This document shows positions 35,959 through 44,663 of a stretch of 64,000 bases of DNA, piece by piece. Origin of the DNA: Candidatus Accumulibacter necessarius (lineage in GTDB: Bacteria > Pseudomonadota > Gammaproteobacteria > Burkholderiales > Rhodocyclaceae); NCBI GenBank assembly GCA_017302435.1, contig JAFLDL010000001.1, positions 124,001 to 188,000 on the forward strand, given 5' to 3'. The notes beneath the pieces are model-generated. The model was not told the DNA's origin. It did no database searches and saw only the letters and a program-made list of their open reading frames with translations. The translations under genes were made by a program, and so were the position numbers. Position 1 is the first letter of the stretch, and each line of letters begins with the position of its first letter.

Positions 35959-37031
35959 ACCTCCCGCGCAAGAAATTCCCTTTCTGGCAGCAACACTGGT
36001 TGGGACTGCTGCTGCTCGCCACAGCCTTGCTCGCGGTTCCCTTCGTGGCCGCTCTGGGTGGCCAGGCCTGGGTGCGCATTGCCAATTTCGCGATCCTTTA
36101 CGTCTTCCTGGCGCTTGGCCTGAATATCGTTGTCGGTTATGCCGGCCTGCTCGATCTGGGTTACGTCGCCTTCTACGCCGTCGGCGCCTATGCCTACGCG
36201 CTGCTGGCCTCGCCGCATTTCGGGATCCACCTGCCTTTCTGGGTAATCCTGCCCTTCGGCGCGGCGCTTGCCTGTCTCTTCGGCGTTCTCCTCGGGGCCC
36301 CGACGCTGAAACTTCGCGGGGACTACCTGGCAATCGTCACTCTGGGCTTCGGTGAGATCATCCGCATCTTCATGAACAATCTCAATGCGCCGATCAACGT
36401 CACCAATGGCGCGCAGGGCATCACCCTGATTGATCCCATCAGGATCGGTGATTTTTCCTTTTCCCAGACCAGCACCATCCTGGGCGTCACCCTTTCGGGA
36501 CCGCAAAAGTATTATTTCCTGCTGGTCGCCTTGGCCATCCTGGTGATCGTCGTCAATATGCGTTTGCAGGATTCACGCATCGGTCGCGCCTGGCAGGCGA
36601 TTCGCGAGGACGAAGTGGCGGCCAAGGCCTGTGGCATCAATACGCGAAACATCAAGCTGCTCGCCTTTGCCATGGGCGCATCATTCGGCGGCATCGCCGG
36701 CGGTGTCTTTGCTGCCATGCAGGGGTTTGTCAGCCCCGAGAGCTTCTCGCTGATGGAGTCGATCACGATTCTGGCCATGGTCGTCCTCGGCGGCATGGGG
36801 CACATCCCCGGAGTGATCCTCGGCGCCGTTCTACTGACCGCATTGCCCGAGGCGCTCCGCTATGGCATCGAACCAATTCAGCAGGCCGCCTTCGGACGCA
36901 TGATCATCGACCCAGAGAGCTTGCGAATGCTCGTCTTCGGTCTCGCCCTGGTACTTGTGATGCGCTTTCGTCCGGCGGGCCTGTGGCCTTCGTCGCTGCG
37001 CCGTCGTGAACTGGCCGAGGCGACGGATTGA
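35955..37031 (+). CDS. livM: Branched-chain amino acid ABC transporter permease LivM
   Basis: A 358-residue permease subunit. Recognised by LGLNIVVGYAGLLDLGYVAF, LKLRGDYLAIVTLGFGEIIR and FGGIAGGVFAAMQGFVSPES. The start overlaps the end of livH and its stop region overlaps the start region of livG, indicating tight translational coupling throughout the operon. Confidence 0.96.
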   Translation: MNLPRKKFPFWQQHWLGLLLLATALLAVPFVAALGGQAWVRIANFAILYVFLALGLNIVVGYAGLLDLGYVAFYAVGAYAYALLASPHFGIHLPFWVILPFGAALACLFGVLLGAPTLKLRGDYLAIVTLGFGEIIRIFMNNLNAPINVTNGAQGITLIDPIRIGDFSFSQTSTILGVTLSGPQKYYFLLVALAILVIVVNMRLQDSRIGRAWQAIREDEVAAKACGINTRNIKLLAFAMGASFGGIAGGVFAAMQGFVSPESFSLMESITILAMVVLGGMGHIPGVILGAVLLTALPEALRYGIEPIQQAAFGRMIIDPESLRMLVFGLALVLVMRFRPAGLWPSSLRRRELAEATD

Positions 37032-37033
37032 GC

Positions 37034-37810
37034 ATGAGCCAGCAGCCGGTTCTTCTCGAAGCGCATGAGGTCGCCAAGCATTTCGGCGGGGTCAAGGCCC
37101 TGCACGATGTTTCCCTGACCATTCGCCGGGGAGAGATCTATGGCCTGATCGGGCCGAATGGCGCCGGCAAGACGACCTTTTTCAATTGCCTGACAGGTCT
37201 TTACAAGCACGAGAGTGGTCATTTCGTCTTCGACGGCGTCAAGCTGGAGGCCGATGCGCCACACAAGGCGGCCGAAGTCGGGATTGCCCGCACGTTTCAG
37301 AACATCCGCCTGTTTGGCAACATGACGGCAATCGAGAATGTCATGGTCGGCCGCCACTTGCGGACGCATGCCGGCGTCTTTGGTGCGGTCACCCGCAACT
37401 CGGCGACGCGGGCCGAGGAGGCGGCGATCGCTCGCCGGGCAGACGAGTTGCTGCACTACGTGGGAATTCAGGAGCGGGCACATGACTACGCCCGGCACCT
37501 TTCCTACGGCGATCAGCGGCGCCTGGAAATTGCCCGGGCCTTGGCCACCGAACCGAAGCTGCTCGCACTCGACGAGCCGGCCGCGGGCATGAACGGCACT
37601 GAAACCGAGGCCTTGCGGTTACTCGTTGAAGGCATCTGTCGGGATGGGGTGACCATATTGTTGATCGAGCACGACGTCAAACTGGTGATGGGCTTGTGCG
37701 GAAGGGTCGCGGTACTCGACTACGGCGAGAAGATCTGCGAGGACGTACCGTCGGTCGTGCAGAGGGATCCGCGCGTGATCGAGGCCTACCTCGGCGGTTC
37801 GGTGGCCTGA
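37034..37810 (+). CDS. livG: Branched-chain amino acid ABC transporter ATPase LivG
   Basis: A 258-residue ATP-binding subunit: Walker A GPNGAGKTTFFN, ABC signature LSYGDQRRLEIARAL, Walker B LLALDEPAAGMN and switch His in LIEHDVKLVM. The start is taken as ATG 37034. A TTG at 37028 overlaps the livM stop and is better spaced from GAGG at 37017-37020, so it is a real alternative that would add two residues. Confidence 0.96.
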   Translation: MSQQPVLLEAHEVAKHFGGVKALHDVSLTIRRGEIYGLIGPNGAGKTTFFNCLTGLYKHESGHFVFDGVKLEADAPHKAAEVGIARTFQNIRLFGNMTAIENVMVGRHLRTHAGVFGAVTRNSATRAEEAAIARRADELLHYVGIQERAHDYARHLSYGDQRRLEIARALATEPKLLALDEPAAGMNGTETEALRLLVEGICRDGVTILLIEHDVKLVMGLCGRVAVLDYGEKICEDVPSVVQRDPRVIEAYLGGSVA

Positions 37811-37826
37811 AGGGAACGGATGAAAC

Positions 37827-38531
37827 ATGCTCGAGGTTAGCGGACTGCGGGTTTCCTATGGTGGTATCCAAGCTGTTCGTGGCATCACCTTCCATGTCAA
37901 CGAAGGCGAAATGGTCGCTCTGATCGGTGCCAATGGTGCCGGCAAGAGCAGCACCTTGCGCGCCCTTTCTCGATTGCTCGATCCCGCTGGCGGCAGCGTC
38001 CGTTATCGCGGCAAGGAACTTCTCGCCTTGCCGCCGCATGGCCTGGTGGCAGAAGGGATCGCGCTGGTGCCCGAGGGCAGGGGGGTTTTCCCGCGCATGA
38101 CTAGCCTCGAAAACCTGTACATGGGTGCATACGCGCGCAATGACAAGGCCGCCATCGCGCGCGACCTGGAGCATGTTCTCGGGCTCTTTCCCCGTCTCAA
38201 GGAGAGGGCGCAGCAAGTTGCAGGAACCCTCTCGGGCGGGGAGCAGCAGATGCTGGCGATCGGCCGCGCATTGATGAGCAAGCCGCGCCTGCTGCTGCTC
38301 GACGAGCCGTCGATGGGGCTGGCGCCGATCATGGTGCAGAAAATCTTCGAGGTGATTCGTGCGGTTGCCAGTGAGGGCATGACCATCCTGCTCGTCGAAC
38401 AGAATGCCAAGCTGGCGCTGGAGGTCAGTCAGCGTGGCTACGTCATGGAGAGCGGCGAGATCACGGTCACCGACGAATCAAACAAGCTGCTGGCCGACCC
38501 CAAGGTGCGGGCAGCGTATCTCGGCGAATAG
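37827..38531 (+). CDS. livF: Branched-chain amino acid ABC transporter ATPase LivF
   Basis: A 234-residue ATP-binding subunit: Walker A GANGAGKSSTLR, signature LSGGEQQMLAIGRAL, Walker B LLLLDEPSMGLAP and switch His position occupied by Gln in LLVEQNAKLAL, which is usual for LivF. Starts 16 bases after livG and closes the operon, converging on the EAL/HDOD gene with only 9 bases between. Confidence 0.96.
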   Translation: MLEVSGLRVSYGGIQAVRGITFHVNEGEMVALIGANGAGKSSTLRALSRLLDPAGGSVRYRGKELLALPPHGLVAEGIALVPEGRGVFPRMTSLENLYMGAYARNDKAAIARDLEHVLGLFPRLKERAQQVAGTLSGGEQQMLAIGRALMSKPRLLLLDEPSMGLAPIMVQKIFEVIRAVASEGMTILLVEQNAKLALEVSQRGYVMESGEITVTDESNKLLADPKVRAAYLGE

Positions 38532-38540
38532 CCGCCCGCA

Positions 38541-39716
38541 CTAGAACTCCATCGCGTCGGCGAAGGAAAGCGCCTGCATCTGGGCGCGGTTGAACTGGGT
38601 AGCCGTCAGGCCAAGCATGGCCGCCTGCTCGGCGATCATCTGGCCATCGTTTTTCTCGCTGGCCAGCGCCAGTTCCAGGAAAGCCTGATAGCGGCCGCCG
38701 TTGCCGAGCAGGGCGTCAGAGATTGGCTCAGGCAGGCGCATCGCATCGAGGACCTGTTCGATGCCGACGCCGAGCAGCGCGTCGAGCAAGGAGAAGGCGC
38801 CGGTGATGAACAGGTTGTCGTACTCCGATTTGTCGACCAGGCCGTTGGCCAGCAATTCCATCAGGCGGGCCCTGAACAGCGCCGTATGCATCAAGGCGGG
38901 CGCCATCGGGTCCTTGCTCGCCGTCCCCAGCAACAGTGACAGCCAGCGGTTGAGCTTGTCGTAGCCGAGCATGTTGACGGCGTGCCGAAACGACTGGATC
39001 TCACAGGACAGGCCGAAACCGGCCGTGTTGATGTAGCGCAGCAGCTTGTAGGAAATCGCGATGTCCTGCTTGAGAGCCGCCTCGATTTCGCGGATTTCGG
39101 CGTTACTGCGGACCAGGTTAAGCACGCGTACGATATTGGCCTGTCCAGGGTTGAGCGCCTTTGCCGGTGCGCTGGTCGGTGAGGTGAAAAACCAACCGGA
39201 GGCGGCAGTCATCCCCGCCTCCATGCACGCGCGGAAGTCTGCCGCTGTCTCGACATTGAAGGCGATGCCGATGCCCAGTGAGCGGGTCCGGGCGGCGAGT
39301 AACTTGAGTTGGGCCAGGTTGAATCGCCGGGCGTCGAAGCCGATGAAACGGCACTGCACCCCGGTTGTCATCGCCTGCGTCGCCTGGGGATCAAAGTGCA
39401 GGCAGAGCGTCGGTTGCCAGGTCTGCAGCGCCGCGATCAGGTCGGCGCCCTGCTCGCTTATCAGACTGGCTGCCGGCAATTCGAGGGTCGCGTTCTGGGG
39501 TGCCGACCAGTCGAGCAGGCTGGCATCACAGCTGGCCTGGCCGCAACTGATGAACACCGGCTTTTCGCCTGGCGGCCAGACGTCTGACAGCCCGTCGAGA
39601 GTGCTGACCGCAGCCTGCATTCCCCCCTGGTTTCCCAGGTGGAGCGTCAGTCGGGTGGCGATGATCCGGCTCTGGCGATTGACCAGAGGCTGGCGGGACA
39701 TGAAGACTTCATACAT
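38541..39716 (-). CDS. EAL/HDOD domain (YuxH-like) signalling protein, degenerate EAL
   Basis: A 391-residue cytosolic protein. Its N-terminal ~190 residues resemble the EAL fold (MYEVFMSRQPLVNRQSRIIA; TLELPAASLISEQG), but the catalytic EAL and metal-binding acidic motifs are absent, so it probably does not degrade cyclic-di-GMP. The C-terminal ~200 residues are a HDOD domain (ALKQDIAISYKLLRYINTAG; IQSFRHAVNMLGYDKLNRWL). The start is ATG 39716, overlapping the previous gene's stop by 8 bases; a TTG at 39725 is the alternative. Confidence 0.9.
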   Translation of the reverse strand: MYEVFMSRQPLVNRQSRIIATRLTLHLGNQGGMQAAVSTLDGLSDVWPPGEKPVFISCGQASCDASLLDWSAPQNATLELPAASLISEQGADLIAALQTWQPTLCLHFDPQATQAMTTGVQCRFIGFDARRFNLAQLKLLAARTRSLGIGIAFNVETAADFRACMEAGMTAASGWFFTSPTSAPAKALNPGQANIVRVLNLVRSNAEIREIEAALKQDIAISYKLLRYINTAGFGLSCEIQSFRHAVNMLGYDKLNRWLSLLLGTASKDPMAPALMHTALFRARLMELLANGLVDKSEYDNLFITGAFSLLDALLGVGIEQVLDAMRLPEPISDALLGNGGRYQAFLELALASEKNDGQMIAEQAAMLGLTATQFNRAQMQALSFADAMEF

Positions 39717-40782
39717 GCGGAGCAACCTTTGTATTCGATTGTTGGCTGGCTTCCATCGCCTTCAGGGTGTCGGCAGCGTAGTCGAAGGAGTCGGCAAAGA
39801 ACGCTTCTGCCGGCAACCGACAACGTCCAAGGAAATCCCGCCTGGTCGCAGCCACCATCGCCGGTGAGCCGCAGACGTAGGCCTGATGGCCGGAAAGGTC
39901 AGGGTGGTCAGCCATCGCAGCCAGGTGCACGAGGCCGGTTTGTCCTGCCCAGTGTTGGTCTGCGGGCGATTCGGAGAGGACCGGGGTGAAACGAATGTGG
40001 GCATGCTGCACGGGCCACTGTTCGGCAAGCCGGAGAAGGTAGAGATCGGCCAAACAGCGCCCACCCCAGTAGATATGCATGGGTCGTTCGTTGCCTTGCG
40101 CAATCGCATGTTCGACGATCGCCTTGATCGGTGCAAAGCCGGTTCCACCGGCGACCAGCAGCATCGGCTTTGGCGAGTCCTCGCGCAGGAAGAAGCTGCC
40201 GTGCGGCCCGCGCAGGCGCAGGAGGTCGCGTTCCTTCATGGTGCTGAAGAGATGATCGGTAAACTGTCCGCCGGGCACGTGGCGGACATGCAACTCGAGA
40301 CAGGCGTCGTCATGCGGGGCGTTGGCCAGCGAGAAGGCGCGCCGCTTGCCGTCCTTGAGCAGAATATCGACATACTGGCCGGCGAGAAACTGCAGACGTT
40401 CATTGGCGGCCAGCTTGAGCTCGACGATCATCACGTCCGGCGCTGCCCGCGTCAGCTTGTGCACCCGCGCCGGCAAGGTCCTGATCGGAATATCCGCCAG
40501 CGATCGAACCTCCCTGCCCTCGATGCACAGGTCGCTTCTGGCCATCGCACAGCAGAAGAGGGCGAAGCCGGCCTCGCGGTCGGCTTCGCCGAGGACATCG
40601 AGCGGTGCCTTGCCGTGAGCAATCTGTCCGGCCAGCACCTGGCCCCGGCAAGCGCCACAAACCCCGTCCCGGCAGCCATAGGGAAGACTCAGCCCCTGGC
40701 GCAGCGCGGCTTCGAGAATCGTCTCATCAGGCTCGGCGTGAAAACTGTGCCGGCCAGGCTGAACAATGACCTGAAAACCCAT
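39709..40782 (-). CDS. 2Fe-2S/FAD/NAD(P)H reductase (CDP-6-deoxy-glucoseen reductase-like)
   Basis: A 357-residue electron-transfer flavoprotein. Residues ~1-90 are a plant-type ferredoxin with cysteines in PYGCRDGVCGACRGQVL and ALFCCAMA. Then come the FAD domain (RRAFSLANAPHDDACLELHV) and the NAD(P) domain (PMLLVAGGTGFAPIKAIVEH; YVCGSPAMV). The subfamily is annotated as CDP-6-deoxy-delta-3,4-glucoseen reductase but no sugar-biosynthesis genes are nearby, so it is more likely a general oxygenase-type reductase. It overlaps the EAL/HDOD gene. Confidence 0.9.
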   Translation of the reverse strand: MGFQVIVQPGRHSFHAEPDETILEAALRQGLSLPYGCRDGVCGACRGQVLAGQIAHGKAPLDVLGEADREAGFALFCCAMARSDLCIEGREVRSLADIPIRTLPARVHKLTRAAPDVMIVELKLAANERLQFLAGQYVDILLKDGKRRAFSLANAPHDDACLELHVRHVPGGQFTDHLFSTMKERDLLRLRGPHGSFFLREDSPKPMLLVAGGTGFAPIKAIVEHAIAQGNERPMHIYWGGRCLADLYLLRLAEQWPVQHAHIRFTPVLSESPADQHWAGQTGLVHLAAMADHPDLSGHQAYVCGSPAMVAATRRDFLGRCRLPAEAFFADSFDYAADTLKAMEASQQSNTKVAPHV

Positions 40783-40821
40783 GGACTCTCCGCCGATGTC
40801 CTAATCCGGTAAAATTGCGCA

Positions 40822-41730
40822 GTGCAAAAACTACTGATCGTTGGTTGCGGTGATATCGCCCGCCGTATCCTGCCCCGTCTGCTTGGCCGTTACCACCTCT
40901 TCGCTCTGGTTCGTGACCCGCACCAGTGTGCCTTCTGGCGCGACAACGGCGCCCGCCCCGTGCTTGCCGACCTCGATCGGCCAGACAGCCTGCAGCGCAT
41001 TGTCGGTCTGGCTGACATCATCGTTCACCTGGCACCGCCCCCGGCCGCCGACAGCAGTTCGGTCACTGGCCATCACCGCGATACCCGGACCCGATGGTTG
41101 CTTGCCGCGCTGGCCCGCGGCCGGAGTCTACCACAGCGCATCGTGTATATAAGCACTACCGGGGTCTATGGCGATTGCGCGGGGGCGCTGATTGACGAAA
41201 CGCGCCCCCCGCGGCCGGCGACTGCACGAGCCTGTCGGCGGCTTGATGCGGAGCGCCAGCTACGCACCTTTGGCCGTCGTGGCGTCGTCGTCAGCATCCT
41301 GCGCGTGCCCGGGATCTATGCCGCCGACCGCCTGCCGCTCGACCGTTTGCGCAAGGGAACGCCGGCGCTACGCGCGGCGGACGACGTCTATAGCAACCAT
41401 ATTCATGCCGACGATCTGGCGATAATGACCTGTGCCGCGCTGCGCTACGGACGCAGCAACCGCACGTACAATGCGAGCGACGATTCCCGGATCAGAATGG
41501 CTGACTATTTCGATCTCGTTGCCGACCGTTTCGGCCTCCCGAGGGTGCCTCGGTTGTCGCGCCACGAAGCCGAGGAGCAACTGTCGCCGCTGCAGCTGTC
41601 GTTCATGAGCGAATCCCGCCGGCTGCTGAACCAGCGGGTCAAGAAGGAACTGCGCGTCAGGCTGCGCTACTCCCAGGTCGATGATGGCATCGCCGCTGCG
41701 CTCACAGAAAGGAAAAACGGGTGCTCATAG
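40822..41730 (+). CDS. NAD-dependent epimerase/short-chain reductase (YeeZ-like)
   Basis: A 302-residue extended-SDR protein. Start is GTG 40822 (MQKLLIVGCGDIARRILPRL), giving the Rossmann GxGxxA-type motif at once. Further motifs are RIVYISTTGVYGDCAGALID and NHIHADDLAIMTCAAL. The usual YxxxK is not obvious (ATARACRRLDAE occupies that place), so catalysis is uncertain. The product and pathway are unknown. It overlaps the next gene by 10 bases. Confidence 0.87.
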   Translation: MQKLLIVGCGDIARRILPRLLGRYHLFALVRDPHQCAFWRDNGARPVLADLDRPDSLQRIVGLADIIVHLAPPPAADSSSVTGHHRDTRTRWLLAALARGRSLPQRIVYISTTGVYGDCAGALIDETRPPRPATARACRRLDAERQLRTFGRRGVVVSILRVPGIYAADRLPLDRLRKGTPALRAADDVYSNHIHADDLAIMTCAALRYGRSNRTYNASDDSRIRMADYFDLVADRFGLPRVPRLSRHEAEEQLSPLQLSFMSESRRLLNQRVKKELRVRLRYSQVDDGIAAALTERKNGCS

Positions 41731-42137
41731 TCAAGGTGCTGCATTTGTGGATGGTGGTCAGCTGGTTTGCCGGCCTGTTCTACCTGCCGCGTATCTTCGT
41801 CAACCTGGCAATGGTTCCCTCGGACAGCATCGCCGAGCGTGATCGCCTGCTGCTGATGGCTGGCAAGCTCTATCGTTTCATGACGCCGATCGGCGTTCTG
41901 GCGGTCGCCCTGGGATTGTGGCTGTGGTTCGGCTTCGGCTTCGGTGGCGGCTGGCTACACGCCAAGACGGCACTGGTGCTGGTGCTGGTGGCCTATCACG
42001 GCTACTGCGGTCGCCTGTTGCGCAACTTCCAGGCGGGGCGCAACGCACACAGTCACGTCTGGTACCGCTGGTTCAACGAGATGCCGGTGCTGCTGCTGCT
42101 GGTGGTGACCTACCTTGCCGTTCTCAAGCCGTTCTAG
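41721..42137 (+). CDS. HemJ/CopD-like integral membrane protein
   Basis: A 138-residue protein with four helices. The N-terminus LHLWMVVSWFAGLFYLPRIF with its His, the central LHAKTALVLVLVAYHGYCG with a Lys, and the C-terminal WFNEMPVLLLLVV match HemJ, the oxidase-type protoporphyrinogen IX dehydrogenase, and the related CopD fold. Heme biosynthesis would suit the cytochrome-rich context. Start is GTG 41721 with AAAGGAAAA upstream, overlapping the epimerase gene. HemJ assignment is by motif only. Confidence 0.8.
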   Translation: MLIVKVLHLWMVVSWFAGLFYLPRIFVNLAMVPSDSIAERDRLLLMAGKLYRFMTPIGVLAVALGLWLWFGFGFGGGWLHAKTALVLVLVAYHGYCGRLLRNFQAGRNAHSHVWYRWFNEMPVLLLLVVTYLAVLKPF

Positions 42138-42159
42138 TCCACCTGCCCGGAGATTGATC

Positions 42160-43299
42160 GTGGAAACTTTTTTTGCAAGCTGCCCGCGCGGCCTCGAGCA
42201 ACTGCTGGCAGAAGACCTCGTAGCGGCGGGTGCGCGCGACCTCAAGCAGATCTTCGGCGGCGTACATTTTCTTGCCGACTGGCCGGCGTGCTACCGTGCC
42301 AACCTCCACTCGCGGATTGCAACGCGAATCCTCTGGCGGGTGGCGCATGCGCCCTATGGCAACGAGGAGGACATCTATCGCCTGGCTCTGGAGACGCCCT
42401 GGCCAAAGTGGTTCCTGGCCGGGCAGACCATCCGGGTTGACGTGACGGCCGTGAAGAGCCCGCTGAAGAGCGTCGACTTCGTCACCCTGCGCATCAAGGA
42501 CGCCGTCTGTGATCGCTTCCGCCGTGACGGGGGGACTCGCCCAAGCGTCGATACGCGCCAGCCGGATGTCCGGGTGCACGGTTTCATCAATGGCGACCAC
42601 TGCACGCTTTACCTTGACACCTCGGGCGCCCCGCTCTACCAGCGAGGGTTTCGCCAGAAGACCGTCGACGCGCCGCTGAAGGAAAATCTGGCCGCCGGCA
42701 TACTGCGCCTGAGTGGCTGGCAGCCAGGCGTGGCGCTGCTCGACCCGATGTGCGGCAGCGGCACCTTCCTGATCGAGGCGGCCCAGATGGCTCTGCGCGT
42801 GGCGCCGGGCGCCAGACGTGAGTTCGCGTTTCAGCGGCTGCGTCATTTCGATCCTGCCGCCTGGAAGAGGCTGCTCGACGCGGCGCGTGCAGGCGAGGCG
42901 GCGGCTGCAGAGGCGGGAATTTTCGGCAGCGATATCTCCCCCGTTGCCGTTCGCGCGGCGCTGGCCAACCTCGACCGTGCCGGACTCCTGCCCGCAGTCA
43001 AACTGAGCACCGGTGACCTGCTCGACATCGATGCCCCCGCCGCGCGCGGCATCCTGGTGAGCAACCCGCCGTACGGTGAGCGCGTCTCCGACCATGACGA
43101 ACTCGCCGAGTTCTACCCCTTGCTCGGCAGCGCCCTGAAACGCCACTTTGCTGGCTGGAACTGCTACCTGATCAGCGCCGACACACGCCTGCCGAAACTC
43201 GTCCGCCTGACCCCGAGCAGGAAAACCCCGCTGTTCAACGGTGCGCTGGAGTGCCGTCTTTACGAGTTCCGGATGGTGGCCGGCAGCAACCGCGCATAG
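42160..43299 (+). CDS. RlmL-type 23S rRNA m2G methyltransferase (THUMP plus methyltransferase)
   Basis: A 379-residue enzyme expected to methylate guanine N2 of 23S rRNA (position 2445 in Escherichia coli numbering). A THUMP/ferredoxin-like domain fills residues ~1-155 (FFASCPRGLEQLLAEDL). The SAM-binding methyltransferase has LLDPMCGSGTFLIEAAQMAL and the catalytic NPPYGER. It corresponds to the N-terminal half of the fused E. coli RlmKL and lacks the RlmK half. Start is GTG 42160 with GGAG 8 nt upstream. A terminator follows. Confidence 0.92.
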   Translation: METFFASCPRGLEQLLAEDLVAAGARDLKQIFGGVHFLADWPACYRANLHSRIATRILWRVAHAPYGNEEDIYRLALETPWPKWFLAGQTIRVDVTAVKSPLKSVDFVTLRIKDAVCDRFRRDGGTRPSVDTRQPDVRVHGFINGDHCTLYLDTSGAPLYQRGFRQKTVDAPLKENLAAGILRLSGWQPGVALLDPMCGSGTFLIEAAQMALRVAPGARREFAFQRLRHFDPAAWKRLLDAARAGEAAAAEAGIFGSDISPVAVRAALANLDRAGLLPAVKLSTGDLLDIDAPAARGILVSNPPYGERVSDHDELAEFYPLLGSALKRHFAGWNCYLISADTRLPKLVRLTPSRKTPLFNGALECRLYEFRMVAGSNRA

Positions 43300-43333
43300 C
43301 CGGCTGCTCTTGAATGGGTGTCCAATAAGAAAA

Positions 43334-43364
43334 AGGCCATCGGTTTGTCCGATGGCCTCTCTTT
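43334..43364. terminator. Bidirectional rho-independent terminator
   Basis: Perfect 10-bp stem AGGCCATCGG/CCGATGGCCT with a five-base loop. On the minus strand it is followed by TTTTTCTT (43326-43333), terminating the PEP-CTERM gene; on the plus strand CTCTTTT follows for the methyltransferase gene. Confidence 0.88.
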
Positions 43365-43429
43365 TACAGCAATGCCGTTAAGCTAGCCGATGCGCGGCAC
43401 CTAGTTAGCGAATTAGCAGATGTATGGCA

Positions 43430-44209
43430 TCAGGCCGACTTGACGCGACGGCGAACACCGAAGACGCCAGCCAGCGCAGCACCCATCAGGAGCAGCGAAC
43501 CTGGCTCGGGGGTCGGGTTGATCTCGCGGCCGATCTTGGTCAGAACGGCGCCCTCGAAGTCGGCGAAGGTGGCGGCTTGGATCACGAACGGGGATGTACC
43601 GGCCGTACCACCCATGATGTTGTCTTCATACCACGTTACGAGCCCGGCACCGCCGATGGCAAGACCGTTGACGCTGGTGGGCTGGCCGCCGATGGCAAGG
43701 AAGGCGTCACGTGCTGCCGCGGTGTTGGCGCCGTCGTTTTGCTCGCCATCACCGGAGACGTCGATGACCCAACGGCCACCGGCGTAGGAGTTGCTGCTGA
43801 ACAGCGGCGCGGCGTAGTTGATGGCGCTGCCGGGAGCGGTCAGGTTGAAGGCGCCGCCGCCTCCACGGGTGGTGGCCGCGATATCATCGGCGAATGCTTC
43901 CGAACTAGCCGCGTCGGTTAGCAGCGCCCAGTCGACCAACTGGTACTGTTGGTTTGCGCCAGACCATTCGATGTAGGTAACGGCAATTCCGCCCGTCACG
44001 CCCGCGATGCCGGCCTTAGTCGCTGCGTTCTTGAATGCATTGACGTAGCCTGATTTCTGCAGAGCGTACTCCGTATCGTCAACGCTGCCAGAAATGTCTA
44101 CCAGCAGCGCAAGCTCCAGTGCCACCGGGGTGTTGATGGCTTGGGCCGGTACGGCGGCGATGGAACCGATGAGGCCGACGGCGAGGGCGGCCAGTTTTTT
44201 ATTGAACAT
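43430..44209 (-). CDS. DUF1194/VWA-type exported protein with PEP-CTERM sorting signal
   Basis: A 259-residue protein: signal peptide to about VPAQA, then a von Willebrand A-like DUF1194 domain with the metal-site motif LLVDISGSVDDTEYALQKSG and WVIDVSGDGEQNDG. It ends in PTPEPGSLLLMGAALAGVFG then RRR, the PEP-CTERM signal recognised by exosortase (EpsH/XrtA) and normally linked to exopolysaccharide/floc formation. No exosortase gene is in the window. A sigma-54 promoter lies upstream, and GAGGAG precedes the ATG. Confidence 0.93.
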   Translation of the reverse strand: MFNKKLAALAVGLIGSIAAVPAQAINTPVALELALLVDISGSVDDTEYALQKSGYVNAFKNAATKAGIAGVTGGIAVTYIEWSGANQQYQLVDWALLTDAASSEAFADDIAATTRGGGGAFNLTAPGSAINYAAPLFSSNSYAGGRWVIDVSGDGEQNDGANTAAARDAFLAIGGQPTSVNGLAIGGAGLVTWYEDNIMGGTAGTSPFVIQAATFADFEGAVLTKIGREINPTPEPGSLLLMGAALAGVFGVRRRVKSA

Positions 44210-44300
44210 GGGAAGATCTCCTCAAGAGAAAAGTGAAACAGTGTTTTTTGTTTGGGGCCTATTGACTTCAACGAACTCTTCAATCGTCCGCAGCCGACTA

Positions 44301-44319
44301 TAAGCAGATTGCGTGCCAG
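44301..44319 (-). promoter_or_regulatory. Sigma-54 promoter for the PEP-CTERM gene
   Basis: Minus-strand CTGGCACGCAATCTGCTTA matches the -24/-12 consensus TGGCACG-N4-TTGC with one mismatch. The invariant GG (44317-44316) and GC (44305-44304) are exactly 10 bases apart. The predicted start near 44292 leaves a leader of about 80 bases before ATG 44209. PEP-CTERM genes in floc-forming betaproteobacteria are known to use sigma-54 with the PrsK/PrsR system; PrsK/PrsR are not in this window. Confidence 0.8.
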
Positions 44320-44663
44320 ATTCATTAAGCAGCTGACTTAAAAGCAAAACCGTCTGGAAGTCCGGGACCCGATCCCGCGCGGTGTAAAAAAAGTCGACAG
44401 CGCCGACGCATCTGGACCACCGGGCGCGGACAATCCGATCCACGTCCGATCCTTGCACCGAGCCGCTGCCGCGATGCAACGGGCAAGAAATCGGGGAAGC
44501 GAGAGCCGGCGTGCTGGGGGCGAGATTTGCGGCAGCGCTGCGGCGCAGCCAGTCAGCGATCGAGCCGCCGGGCGACGTCAGGACCCGCGGTCATGCAGGG
44601 GCGGTGTGCCCTGCGCGCGGTCCGGCAAGGCCAACGGCCGACCCTTGCCGTTCGATCCAACCC
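44320..44663. other. Intergenic region between sigma-54 promoter and ispH stop
   Basis: About 340 bases. An activator site for the sigma-54 promoter would be expected here, but no clear repeat was seen. No gene is supported. Confidence 0.4.
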
